Under the pieces are notes generated by a model. The model did not search any database, had not been told where the DNA came from, and worked only from the letters and a program-made list of their open reading frames with translations. A stretch of 5,837 nt of DNA from Campylobacteraceae bacterium (GTDB lineage: Bacteria; Campylobacterota; Campylobacteria; Campylobacterales; Sulfurovaceae): positions 5,915 through 11,751 of the forward strand of contig JALWQQ010000249.1 in the NCBI GenBank assembly GCA_027083075.1. Direction: 5' to 3'. Positions 1 through 5,837 of this stretch are shown here, in pieces (position 1 is the first letter of the stretch; each line of letters opens with the position of its first letter). Both the position numbers and the translations under genes were made by a program.

Positions 1-234
1 ACATCGAATGGGGTCTGACTTAGAAAGGGAGAGACAAAGGGAGGAGAGCCGCCAAAAAGGACTCAGGGCATTTTGCCGCGTCACTCTTGCACTAAAATCA
101 AAGAGTAAAACAAAGGAAAAGAGACTGCTTTGCGTTAGCAAAAAGAGTAGGATCGTCAAAGCGCTCAAGATGGCGCTAAGTCGAACGATGCGCTTATCGA
201 TCGCCACCAATGAAACGGGACATGCACGCGACAT
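1..234 (-). CDS. DUF4395-like small membrane protein, 5' part (runs off the left edge)
   Basis: Seventy-eight codons are open from ATG 234-232 to the window edge with no stop; the rest of the gene lies outside. The product begins with MSRACPVS and continues with an I-D-K-R-I-V-R-L segment. A hydrophobic stretch at about residues 19-46 leads into L-F-D-F-S-A-R and then a L-S-P-F motif. The order CP(V/I)S, basic helix start, hydrophobic hairpin, DF..R, SP(F/L) matches my knowledge of DUF4395, a family of small inner-membrane proteins of unknown function. The ATG is favoured by AAGGA 7 nt upstream and by an in-frame TAG (267-265) ten sense codons before it. A TTG lies directly before the ATG and is a less likely start. 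The gene is divergent from the efflux operon and sits downstream of a strong promoter and a structured leader. Family call is from motif memory; a search with the full protein would settle it. Confidence 0.75.
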   Translation of the reverse strand, partial: MSRACPVSLVAIDKRIVRLSAILSALTILLFLLTQSSLFSFVLLFDFSARVTRQNALSPFWRLSSLCLSLSKSDPIRC

Positions 235-241
235 CAAAATA

Positions 242-246
242 TCCTT
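242..246 (-). promoter_or_regulatory. Shine-Dalgarno AAGGA for the DUF4395-like gene
   Basis: On the minus strand AAGGA is followed by a 7-nt spacer and then ATG at 234-232, an ideal arrangement. It fixes the start of the gene that runs off the left edge. It lies only 8 nt after the 3' end of the rod-shaped RNA's closing helix (255), so folding of that RNA could affect ribosome access. Confidence 0.75.
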
Positions 247-249
247 TTT

Positions 250-404
250 TGGCGGAGTGCCTCCCTAAACCCCGTGACGGCGACACCAAAGCGCGAGATC
301 GTTTTACCCGAAATGGGCGAAGGGGAGACAATAAACGCTCGCTTCGATGCCCTTGTCCACACCGCATGCGGGGTTGTGGGAAGCACCCTTATATCTAAAA
401 ATAT
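250..404 (-). ncRNA. Rod-shaped structured RNA: leader of the DUF4395-like gene or independent small RNA
   Basis: The minus-strand transcript folds by hand into a single irregular rod. P1 pairs 388-378 with 255-265 (11 bp). After a 2x2 internal loop, P2 pairs 375-369 with 268-274 (7 bp). P3 pairs 365-360 with 277-282 (6 bp). A 9-nt bulge on the 5' side precedes P4, 350-343 with 283-290 (8 bp). P5 pairs 342-338 with 293-297 and P6 pairs 337-333 with 300-304, leaving a pyrimidine-rich apical region (332-305) with a possible CCC/GGG mini-hairpin. Seven pairs are G-U, which would be A-C mismatches in a plus-strand RNA, so the minus strand is the transcribed one. A near-consensus promoter lies just upstream, and no intrinsic terminator separates the rod from the gene. 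I checked remembered signatures of SRP RNA, RNase P, tmRNA and the TPP, cobalamin, glycine and guanidine-I riboswitches and saw none. A divergent 6S RNA cannot be excluded. Ends are approximate. Confidence 0.6.
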
Positions 405-409
405 GTCGC

Positions 410-438
410 AGTATAACCAAATATCGGTTTAATGTCAA
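410..438 (-). promoter_or_regulatory. Near-consensus sigma70 promoter for the structured RNA and DUF4395-like gene
   Basis: On the minus strand a perfect -35 TTGACA (438-433) is followed by a 17-nt spacer and a -10 TATACT (415-410, one mismatch to TATAAT). Transcription would start near 404-402, about 15 nt before the closing helix of the rod RNA. The leader to the ATG would then be about 170 nt. The spacer region holds a short inverted repeat, AACC and GGTT seven bases apart (plus-strand 416-429), which could be an operator half-site pair but is short enough to be chance. Such a strong promoter suits an abundant RNA. Confidence 0.75.
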
Positions 439-505
439 GTAGTTTTATAGAAATTATTGTATTTATATGCACAAAAGATGCACACAAGCACGATAGACTT
501 TCATC
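439..505 (+). promoter_or_regulatory. Presumed promoter region of the cusCBA operon
   Basis: This AT-rich stretch lies between the divergent minus-strand promoter and the first efflux gene. TATAGA (446-451) and TTATAT (463-468) are possible -10 elements, but neither has a convincing -35 at proper spacing, as expected for an activator-dependent promoter or for Campylobacterota promoters, which often lack a clear -35. No CueR-type or CopY-type palindrome is visible. Just before the gene, ATGCACA occurs twice with an 11-bp period (467-473 and 478-484). No good Shine-Dalgarno precedes the ATG at 506. The exact promoter cannot be fixed by eye. Confidence 0.35.
467..484 (+). repeat. Tandem direct repeat ATGCACA, 11-bp period
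   Basis: ATGCACA at 467-473 is repeated exactly at 478-484 with four bases (AAAG) between the copies. The start-to-start distance is one DNA helical turn, so two protein subunits could bind the same face. It lies 22-39 bases before the cusC start codon, where a response-regulator operator could sit. Function is inferred only from the spacing and place, and a chance repeat of this size is possible. Confidence 0.35.
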
Positions 506-1717
506 ATGAGATATATATGGATACTGATTTTATTGACGATCTTTGTCGGCGCAAAGGGGTATCGATCGAGCGATACGATTGATCGGCTCATTGCCAAAGC
601 AATACAGGCACACCCCTCTCTTGCAGCATTGCGAGCAAAACTTAAGGCTGCCGACGCAAAAATATCACAAAGCGGTTTATGGGAAAATCCAATGCTCTCC
701 TTTTCTATCACAGATATCAGATTGGACAACCCTCTAAGACGCACACTCGAGCCAATGCAGACACATACGTTAAGCTTTAAGCAACGCATCCCTTTGTCCG
801 GTACACTTGAGAGCAAAAAGGCAATCGCACGTAGTAAAAAAATGAAACTTGTCGCAACGCTTAACGAGGCAAAGCTTCGCCTTGCCGAGTCGATTCGCAT
901 TACCGTCGCTTCTATCGCCGAGACCGATGCGCTGATCGCTCTGCTAAGACGCTACCAAAAACTTCTTCAAAAGAACCGTACGCTCTATAATGATTATATG
1001 CAGCTTGCAGCAGATGCACAGATGCAATCCCTCTCTGCATCTTTAATGATCAAGCGCTTCCAAAGCAAGATCGAGATACTGCGCGGTAAACGCCGATCTC
1101 TGATGGCACTTCTGCGTTATCTGAGTGCTCAAAAGAGCCTGCGACTTCGTCCCAAATTGCAACTCTTTAGACTCAAAGCACTTCGCTACTATCTATCACG
1201 CCTTCATTGTAGTCCGCGCTTGCAACAGAGTGATGCCGAACTTGCGCAAGGACGTGCGGTACTGCATCTGCGAACCTTGCAGAGATACCCCGACCCGTAT
1301 CTAAGTGTTAGCTATGCCAATCGCTTCTATTACCGTGACTACCTTAGCATCGGTGCGGGGGTGAGCCTGCCGATCTACGGCAGAGAAGAGAAACGTATCG
1401 AAGAGGCAAAGGCGATGTTGTTGGCGAAACAAGAGCACTACAACGACACCGAAGCAAAACTGCGTAGCGAGATCGTACGGATCTATGCGCTTTTGCAAGG
1501 CTATCGTAGGCAGTTACATCTCCTTCACGATGCAAATGTCAAACAGATCACAGCTATGCACAGACTGAGCCTTGATGCGATCGAAAGCGGCGAAGATCTC
1601 ATCAGTTACACGAAAGTACTACAAGAGGCGCTGGATATCGAACGTGAAACGATCGCCGTCAAAGCCGCCTATATGAAGGTCTTTGCCAAACTACACACGT
1701 TAACGGGAGAGATATAA
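506..1717 (+). CDS. cusC: TolC-family outer-membrane efflux protein (CusC/CzcC-like)
   Basis: This 403-residue protein would form the trimeric outer-membrane channel that completes the CusCBA-type pump. Residues 1-16 are a signal peptide (MRYIWILILLTIFVGA) with a V-G-A cleavage site. No cysteine follows, so unlike E. coli CusC it is not a lipoprotein. Two OEP repeats are visible. The first starts with HPSLAALRAKLKAADA (36-51) and has a beta hairpin from ENPMLSFSI to QRIPLSGTLE (60-102). The second has YPDPYLSVSY (261-270) and GVSLPIYGREEKR (285-297). Long amphipathic helices with heptad spacing lie between and after them. It is shorter than E. coli CusC (about 457 residues), nearer to compact CzcC-like forms. 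The start is fixed by an in-frame TAG at 494-496 and by the signal peptide, although no clear ribosome site is seen. Its TAA overlaps the next ATG (TAATG). The cus name rests on the operon partners. Confidence 0.85.
   Translation: MRYIWILILLTIFVGAKGYRSSDTIDRLIAKAIQAHPSLAALRAKLKAADAKISQSGLWENPMLSFSITDIRLDNPLRRTLEPMQTHTLSFKQRIPLSGTLESKKAIARSKKMKLVATLNEAKLRLAESIRITVASIAETDALIALLRRYQKLLQKNRTLYNDYMQLAADAQMQSLSASLMIKRFQSKIEILRGKRRSLMALLRYLSAQKSLRLRPKLQLFRLKALRYYLSRLHCSPRLQQSDAELAQGRAVLHLRTLQRYPDPYLSVSYANRFYYRDYLSIGAGVSLPIYGREEKRIEEAKAMLLAKQEHYNDTEAKLRSEIVRIYALLQGYRRQLHLLHDANVKQITAMHRLSLDAIESGEDLISYTKVLQEALDIERETIAVKAAYMKVFAKLHTLTGEI
1705..1710 (+). promoter_or_regulatory. Shine-Dalgarno GGGAGA for cusB
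   Basis: GGGAGA lies inside the last codons of cusC, 6 nt before the ATG at 1717, and is the best ribosome site of the three efflux genes. Together with the TAATG overlap it supports the chosen cusB start and independent re-initiation on this gene. The cusA start at 2796, by contrast, has only a weak GGA at 2785-2787 and probably depends on translational coupling. Confidence 0.7.
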
Positions 1718-2799
1718 TGCGCAGTATCTGCATGATGATGCTCATAAGCGGGATGCTCTATGCCAAGCTGCCCTCCGGCGGGATGCAGTGCGGTGCCGGA
1801 AAATGCGGTGCATCGATGCAAAAGAGCGGTAGTGGCAAAAAGGCGACAAAGGTAGCGACCCAAAGAGCGATGCCAAAGATAGAGCAGCATTTTAATGTCC
1901 GTATCGCTACGGTAAAAAAAGAGAAGATACACCATCGTACCCATGCCTACGGCTATATCGTCGCCGACACACGCCTTGAACACGATCTTTTGCCGCCATA
2001 CACGGGATATATCGAAACACTCTACATCAAATCCCCCTATCGCTACCTAAAAAAGGGTGAGATGGTAGCGCGTATCTACTCTCCCGAAGTCTATAAGGCG
2101 CAACAGCAATATCTCAGTGCGCTACATTTCGGCAATGCCAAGCCGATCGCCGCCAGTAGAAGACGGTTGCGGCTTTTGGGGTTGACAGCGGATCAGATCG
2201 CCGCTCTTGCCAAGCGCGGTAGCCCGCAACGCAGCATCTTATATTACGCACCCTTTGAGGGGTGGATAAACAAGCGCTTCCTCAAAGAGGGGGATTATCT
2301 CGGGAAGATGCCGATCGCCAGGGTTGTCTCGACAAAAAGGGTTAGAATGGAAGCACGTATTTGGCAGGATAAAATCGCAAGTTGGCAGAGGATGCGAACA
2401 TTTCGTGTCCATGTGCCGGGCAGCGACAAAACTTTTACGGCAACTCATCCTTTTTTCTACCCGTTTGCCGACAAAGAGAGTGCGTCAACGACGCTCAGGG
2501 TTGAGATAGATAATCCAAACGGCATCCTAAGACCCGGTGCCTTTGCCCTGCTTGAGGGTAGCGGCAAGGCGGAAGAGCGCTTAGTGCTTCCCGCCGAAGC
2601 GATCTTGCATAAAAAAGAGGGCACCTTTGTACTAAAAGAGGAAAAAGAGGGTCTCTTTACGCCCGTTAAGGTTACGGTCGAATCGATAGACAATCATCGC
2701 TATGCCATACGCTCAGGTTTGCACGAGGGGGATAAAGTGGCAGCATCCGCCCTCTTCTTGCTCGATGCCGATGCGGAAATAAACGGATTGTACCGATGA
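1717..2799 (+). CDS. cusB: Periplasmic adaptor of heavy-metal RND efflux pump (CusB-like)
   Basis: This 360-residue membrane-fusion protein would link the CusA-like pump to the outer-membrane channel. A short signal peptide covers residues 1-16 (…MLYA). A Gly/Lys/Ser-rich linker to about residue 55 carries M23, C25, C30 and M34 in the pattern M-x-C-x4-C-x3-M. The barrel-sandwich domain follows, with GYIVADTRLE (79-88), GYIETLYI (97-104) and YSPEVYKAQQQYL (121-133), the usual entry to the helical hairpin. The hairpin is short (about 122-172, with RRLRLLGLTADQI) and the domain closes with APFEGWINKRFLKEGDYL (178-195). A beta-barrel with RPGAFALL (272-279) and a membrane-proximal domain ending ASALFLLDADAEINGLYR complete it. 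E. coli CusB is about 407 residues and binds Cu(I)/Ag(I) through N-terminal methionines; here the Cys/Met motif sits in the equivalent place. The gene overlaps cusC by one base and cusA by four. Confidence 0.9.
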   Translation: MRSICMMMLISGMLYAKLPSGGMQCGAGKCGASMQKSGSGKKATKVATQRAMPKIEQHFNVRIATVKKEKIHHRTHAYGYIVADTRLEHDLLPPYTGYIETLYIKSPYRYLKKGEMVARIYSPEVYKAQQQYLSALHFGNAKPIAASRRRLRLLGLTADQIAALAKRGSPQRSILYYAPFEGWINKRFLKEGDYLGKMPIARVVSTKRVRMEARIWQDKIASWQRMRTFRVHVPGSDKTFTATHPFFYPFADKESASTTLRVEIDNPNGILRPGAFALLEGSGKAEERLVLPAEAILHKKEGTFVLKEEKEGLFTPVKVTVESIDNHRYAIRSGLHEGDKVAASALFLLDADAEINGLYR

Positions 2800-5700
2800 T
2801 AGAGAAGATTATCGACTTTAGTGTCAAAAATCGTTTTGTGATCCTCATGCTCACCCTCTTTATGGTGATCGCCTCGGTGGCAGCCATCCGCCATACCCCG
2901 CTTGACGCGCTCCCCGATCTCTCGCCACCGCAAGTAATCGTACAGATCAAATGGCAAGGGCAAAGTCCGAAACTCATCGATGAGCAAGGCACCTATCCGT
3001 TAGTGACACAATTTCTCTCTATCTCCGATATCGCCACGGTGCGCGCCTTCTCTACTTATGAAAATGCACTTATATACATCATCTTCAAGGACGGCACCGA
3101 TCTCTACTGGGCGCGTAGCCGCGTACTGGAACAGCTTGCAAGCGTACAATCCAAGCTTCCCAAAGATATGGAGGTTTCGTTAGGTCCCGATGCTTCGGGC
3201 GTAGGCTGGGCATACGAATATGCCCTGCGCTCAAAAAAGTACGACTTGGCTCAACTACGAAGTTTGCAGGACTACTACTTCAAATATGGTCTGATGGGTA
3301 TAGATGGTGTAAGCGAGGTAGCATCCGTCGGTGGTTTCGTGCCTACCTTTCAGGTAACGATCGATAACGACATATTGACGATGCACCGACTCGGTATCGA
3401 CGACATCGTCAAGACCTTGCAGCGCAACAATAACGATACAGGCGGGCGCATCGTCGTTAAAAACGGCTTCGAGTGGATGGTGCAGGCGCGCGGCTATCTG
3501 CGTTCGCTTGATGAGATCGCTTCGCTCACGGTTCGCAGCAAAGACGGCATACCGCTCAAGCTTGGTGATATCGCGCGCATCGAAAGGGTTCCTGCGCCCC
3601 GTCGAGGCTTGGCAGAACTCAACGGCAAAGGGGAAACGGTCGGCGGCATCGTGATCGTGCGCTATGGAGCCGATCTTTATCGCACGATCAAAAAGATCAA
3701 AAAGAGGCTTGGCGAGCTTCATATCGACGGGGTGGAAATCGTTCCCGTGTACGATAGAAGCAAACTCATTGAAGCCTCGACCGATACACTCAAAAGAACA
3801 CTATTGGAAGAGAGTGTGATCGTTATCGCAGTGATTGCGCTTTTTTTGCTACATCTTCGCTCATCGCTCGTGATGATAGTCGTTTTACCGCTGACAATCA
3901 TGCTACCGTTTTTGCTGATGAAACTCTTTGGCATCGGATCGAACATCATGAGTCTTGGCGGTATCGCCATCGCCGTAGGCGCCATGGTGGATGCTTCTAT
4001 CGTAATGATAGAAAATGCACACAAGGTACTGCTACAGCACAAAGTACAAAAGGGCGCAGCGCAGGATGCAGCAGAGCGCATCGAAGCGATCGTCTCCGCC
4101 TCTAAAACCGTCGGGCGTCCCATCTTTTTCGCACTCGCCTTGGTGGTGGTCTCGTTTTTGCCTATCTTTGCGCTCTCGGGACAAGAGGGCTTACTCTTTA
4201 CACCTCTGGCATTTACCAAAACTTTTGCGATGACAGCAGGTGCACTTCTTTCGGTGACCTTGGTGCCGGTCTTGATGATCTATTTTCTCAAAGGCAAGCT
4301 CATCGCCGAAGAGAAAAATCCTATCAATAGGGTGCTGATCTTTCTCTATAGACCCCTTCTTGTGCTTGCACTCAAGCTGCGTTACCTTGTCTTGATCGGT
4401 GCCGTGCTCTTTTTGGCACTGACACTTCCCTTTTATCGCGCACTCGATTGGGAGTTTATGCCGATGCTTGACGAGGGTGATGTGATGTATATGCCCGTCA
4501 CGCCCTACGGCATCTCTATCGATCAGAGCAAACAACTCTTGCAAGAGAGCGACGCGATACTCAAACGCTTTCCCGAGGTAAAAAGCGTTTTCGGCAAGGC
4601 GGGGCGTGCCGATACCGCTACCGATCCTGCACCGCTTGGTATGTTAGAGACGATCATCACTTTCAAACCCAAATCGCAATGGCGCGCAGGCATGAGCAAG
4701 GAGAAGCTACTCAAGCAGATGGATGCAGCCTTACGATTTCCGGGATTGGTCAACTCATGGACCTATCCGATTCGCGGGCGCATCGATATGCTTATCAGCG
4801 GTATCCGTACACCGTTGGGCATCAAACTCTTTGGAGACGATCCTGCCAAGATGCAGGCGGTTGCCGAGAAGATAGAGGGCAAATTGCGCGAGCTTAACAT
4901 TACTCGGTCGGTCTTTGCCGATCGCAGCGACACGGGTTACTATCTCGATATCGATCTCAATGAAACCGCCATGGCACATTATGGTATCGACAAGGCAGGC
5001 ATGGAGCACTATATCGCTACCGCACTGGGCGGGAAACGCATTGGTACCTTCTATAAGGGATTGGAGCGTTACGGCATCGCCGTGCGCTTCGAAGAGAAAG
5101 ATCGCAGCAGCCTTGATGCGATCGGCGCGATACGCGTCAAAACGGCGCGCGGATTTCAGCCGCTAAGAAAGTTTGCAACACTACGCTTCGTGCAGGGTCC
5201 TTCGGTGATCAAAAGCGAATCGGCACAACCGGTTACCTTTATCTACATTACGCCGGATCCCGGCGTTTCCGCCGTTAGCTACAAAGAGAAGGCAAAAGCA
5301 CATCTTGCATCATTAAAACTACCGCCGGGTTATCACATCGAATGGGCGGGGCAAGCGGAGTATCTTCACTCTGCACTCAAAAAGATGGTCTGGATCGTAC
5401 CGACGGTACTGCTACTTATCTTACTGCTGATCTACTTGGCACTCAAGGATCTTGTACCGACGCTGATCGTCTTTGCTACCCTTCCTTTTGCACTAACGGG
5501 CGGCGTCATCTATCTCTATTGGCTTAAATACCATATGAGCGTAGCGGTGATCGTAGGCTTTTTGGCACTACTTGGTATCGCCGCCGAAACGGCGATCGTC
5601 ATGATCGTCTATCTCAAAGAGCGTGTCGCGCACTATCGTAAAGAGGGCAGATTGGATATGCCGCATCTAAAACAGGCGATCTACGAGGGGGCGGTACTGC

Positions 5701-5837
5701 GCGTACGACCCAAGATGATGACCGTCTCCGCCATCTTAGCGGGACTTTTGCCCATTATGCACGGTACGGGCGTAGGCTCTGAAGTCATGCAGCGCATCGC
5801 CGCACCGATGATAGGCGGTGTCATAAGCTCCGCTGTG
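2796..5837 (+). CDS. cusA: Cu(I)/Ag(I) RND efflux pump CusA, 3' end beyond the window
   Basis: The frame is open for 1014 codons from ATG 2796 to the last base, with no stop; about 20-30 residues are missing by comparison with E. coli CusA (1047). It is the proton-driven inner-membrane pump of the tripartite system. TM1 spans about 12-31, TM2-4 338-406 and TM8-12 from 866 onward, with two large periplasmic domains between. The Cu/Ag-type TM4 motif GAMVDASIVMIENAHK is at 395-410. By alignment from memory to E. coli CusA, the three-methionine site is M566, M616 and M665 (M573, M623, M672), with E618 nearby. Transmembrane methionine pairs are M385/M998, M397/M479 and M404/M494. Proton-relay residues are D399, E931 and K973 (D405, E939, K984). 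The periplasmic pair M271/M755 is replaced by P268 and R748. The start overlaps the cusB stop (ATGA) and has a weak ribosome site, implying translational coupling. Substrate Cu(I)/Ag(I) is inferred from these residues. Confidence 0.95.
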   Translation, partial: MIEKIIDFSVKNRFVILMLTLFMVIASVAAIRHTPLDALPDLSPPQVIVQIKWQGQSPKLIDEQGTYPLVTQFLSISDIATVRAFSTYENALIYIIFKDGTDLYWARSRVLEQLASVQSKLPKDMEVSLGPDASGVGWAYEYALRSKKYDLAQLRSLQDYYFKYGLMGIDGVSEVASVGGFVPTFQVTIDNDILTMHRLGIDDIVKTLQRNNNDTGGRIVVKNGFEWMVQARGYLRSLDEIASLTVRSKDGIPLKLGDIARIERVPAPRRGLAELNGKGETVGGIVIVRYGADLYRTIKKIKKRLGELHIDGVEIVPVYDRSKLIEASTDTLKRTLLEESVIVIAVIALFLLHLRSSLVMIVVLPLTIMLPFLLMKLFGIGSNIMSLGGIAIAVGAMVDASIVMIENAHKVLLQHKVQKGAAQDAAERIEAIVSASKTVGRPIFFALALVVVSFLPIFALSGQEGLLFTPLAFTKTFAMTAGALLSVTLVPVLMIYFLKGKLIAEEKNPINRVLIFLYRPLLVLALKLRYLVLIGAVLFLALTLPFYRALDWEFMPMLDEGDVMYMPVTPYGISIDQSKQLLQESDAILKRFPEVKSVFGKAGRADTATDPAPLGMLETIITFKPKSQWRAGMSKEKLLKQMDAALRFPGLVNSWTYPIRGRIDMLISGIRTPLGIKLFGDDPAKMQAVAEKIEGKLRELNITRSVFADRSDTGYYLDIDLNETAMAHYGIDKAGMEHYIATALGGKRIGTFYKGLERYGIAVRFEEKDRSSLDAIGAIRVKTARGFQPLRKFATLRFVQGPSVIKSESAQPVTFIYITPDPGVSAVSYKEKAKAHLASLKLPPGYHIEWAGQAEYLHSALKKMVWIVPTVLLLILLLIYLALKDLVPTLIVFATLPFALTGGVIYLYWLKYHMSVAVIVGFLALLGIAAETAIVMIVYLKERVAHYRKEGRLDMPHLKQAIYEGAVLRVRPKMMTVSAILAGLLPIMHGTGVGSEVMQRIAAPMIGGVISSAV

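Noticed and set aside
8..268. Plus-strand open frame of 86 codons at the left edge
   Set aside because: It is highly basic and low in complexity, has no ribosome site or family look, and is antisense to the DUF4395-like gene, whose minus-strand frame has a good ribosome site and recognisable motifs.
234..362. Minus-strand frame from GTG 362 ending in TGA that overlaps the DUF4395 ATG (TGATG), about 42 residues
   Set aside because: The overlap looks like translational coupling, but there is no ATG and no Shine-Dalgarno before the GTG, and the sequence is strongly constrained by the helices. A leader peptide is not excluded but is not supported.
254..389. Possible integron attC site or bidirectional terminator
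   Set aside because: The long imperfect palindrome recalls attC, but no RYYYAAC/GTTRRRY ends are seen and the flanking genes are not cassettes. It lies between divergent promoters and has no U tract after the stem, so it is not a terminator.
210..398. Plus-strand open frame of 62 codons in the intergenic region
   Set aside because: It lies wholly over the structured RNA and DUF4395 start, is very Arg/Lys-rich and has no ribosome site; it is explained by the GC-rich stems on the other strand.
250..404. SRP RNA, RNase P, tmRNA or TPP/cobalamin/glycine/guanidine riboswitch
   Set aside because: None of the signature conserved strings of these classes could be found on either strand, and the length and rod shape do not fit RNase P or tmRNA.
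463..900. Minus-strand open frame of 145 codons across the cusC start
   Set aside because: It is antisense to the signal peptide and first repeat of cusC, has no ribosome site or recognisable domain, and is best read as a shadow.
3255..4219. Two long minus-strand open frames (155 and 166 codons) that overlap by four bases
   Set aside because: Both lie antisense to conserved CusA domains. The second is Ser/Thr/Ile-rich as expected from reverse reading of membrane-helix codons. The overlap is coincidental.

Overview
The window carries the 5' part of a heavy-metal efflux locus and, divergent from it, the start of a small membrane-protein gene with an unusually structured leader. Gene style (short overlaps, mid-GC coding sequence, AT-rich intergenic DNA), a Cys-Gly-rich CGxGKCG-type segment in the adaptor and the DUF4395 neighbour suggest a Gram-negative bacterium, most likely a Campylobacterota (Sulfurovum/Sulfurimonas-like). 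That placement is inference; the RND-adaptor-outer-membrane architecture itself shows a diderm.

Left part, minus strand (1-438). A near-perfect sigma70 promoter (TTGACA, 17 bp, TATACT, positions 438-410) fires leftward. It should transcribe a segment (about 404-250) that folds by hand into one long irregular rod of about 42 base pairs, including an 11-bp closing helix. Seven of its pairs are G-U wobbles that would be lost on the other strand, so the RNA belongs to the minus strand. It ends 8 nt before a clear Shine-Dalgarno (AAGGA) and the ATG (234) of a DUF4395-like membrane protein that runs off the left edge. I recognise no known riboswitch or housekeeping RNA class in it. This is the most likely undescribed element of the window.

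Middle (439-505). An AT-rich divergent promoter region for the efflux operon holds an 11-bp-period direct repeat ATGCACA just upstream of the first gene.

Right part, plus strand (506-5837). Three tightly overlapping genes form an operon: a TolC-family outer-membrane factor (CusC-like), a periplasmic adaptor (CusB-like) and an RND pump of the Cu(I)/Ag(I) type (CusA-like). CusA is open to the right edge and lacks only the last few tens of residues. The junctions are TAATG (1715-1719) and ATGA (2796-2799), so translation is probably coupled. CusA keeps the three-methionine site, the transmembrane methionine pairs and the proton-relay D/E/K of E. coli CusA, which supports Cu(I)/Ag(I) as substrate. 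It has lost the periplasmic M271/M755 pair. The adaptor carries a Cys/Met motif at its mature N-terminus, the region that binds metal in E. coli CusB. No cusF lies between cusC and cusB, and no metal sensor gene is present in the window.
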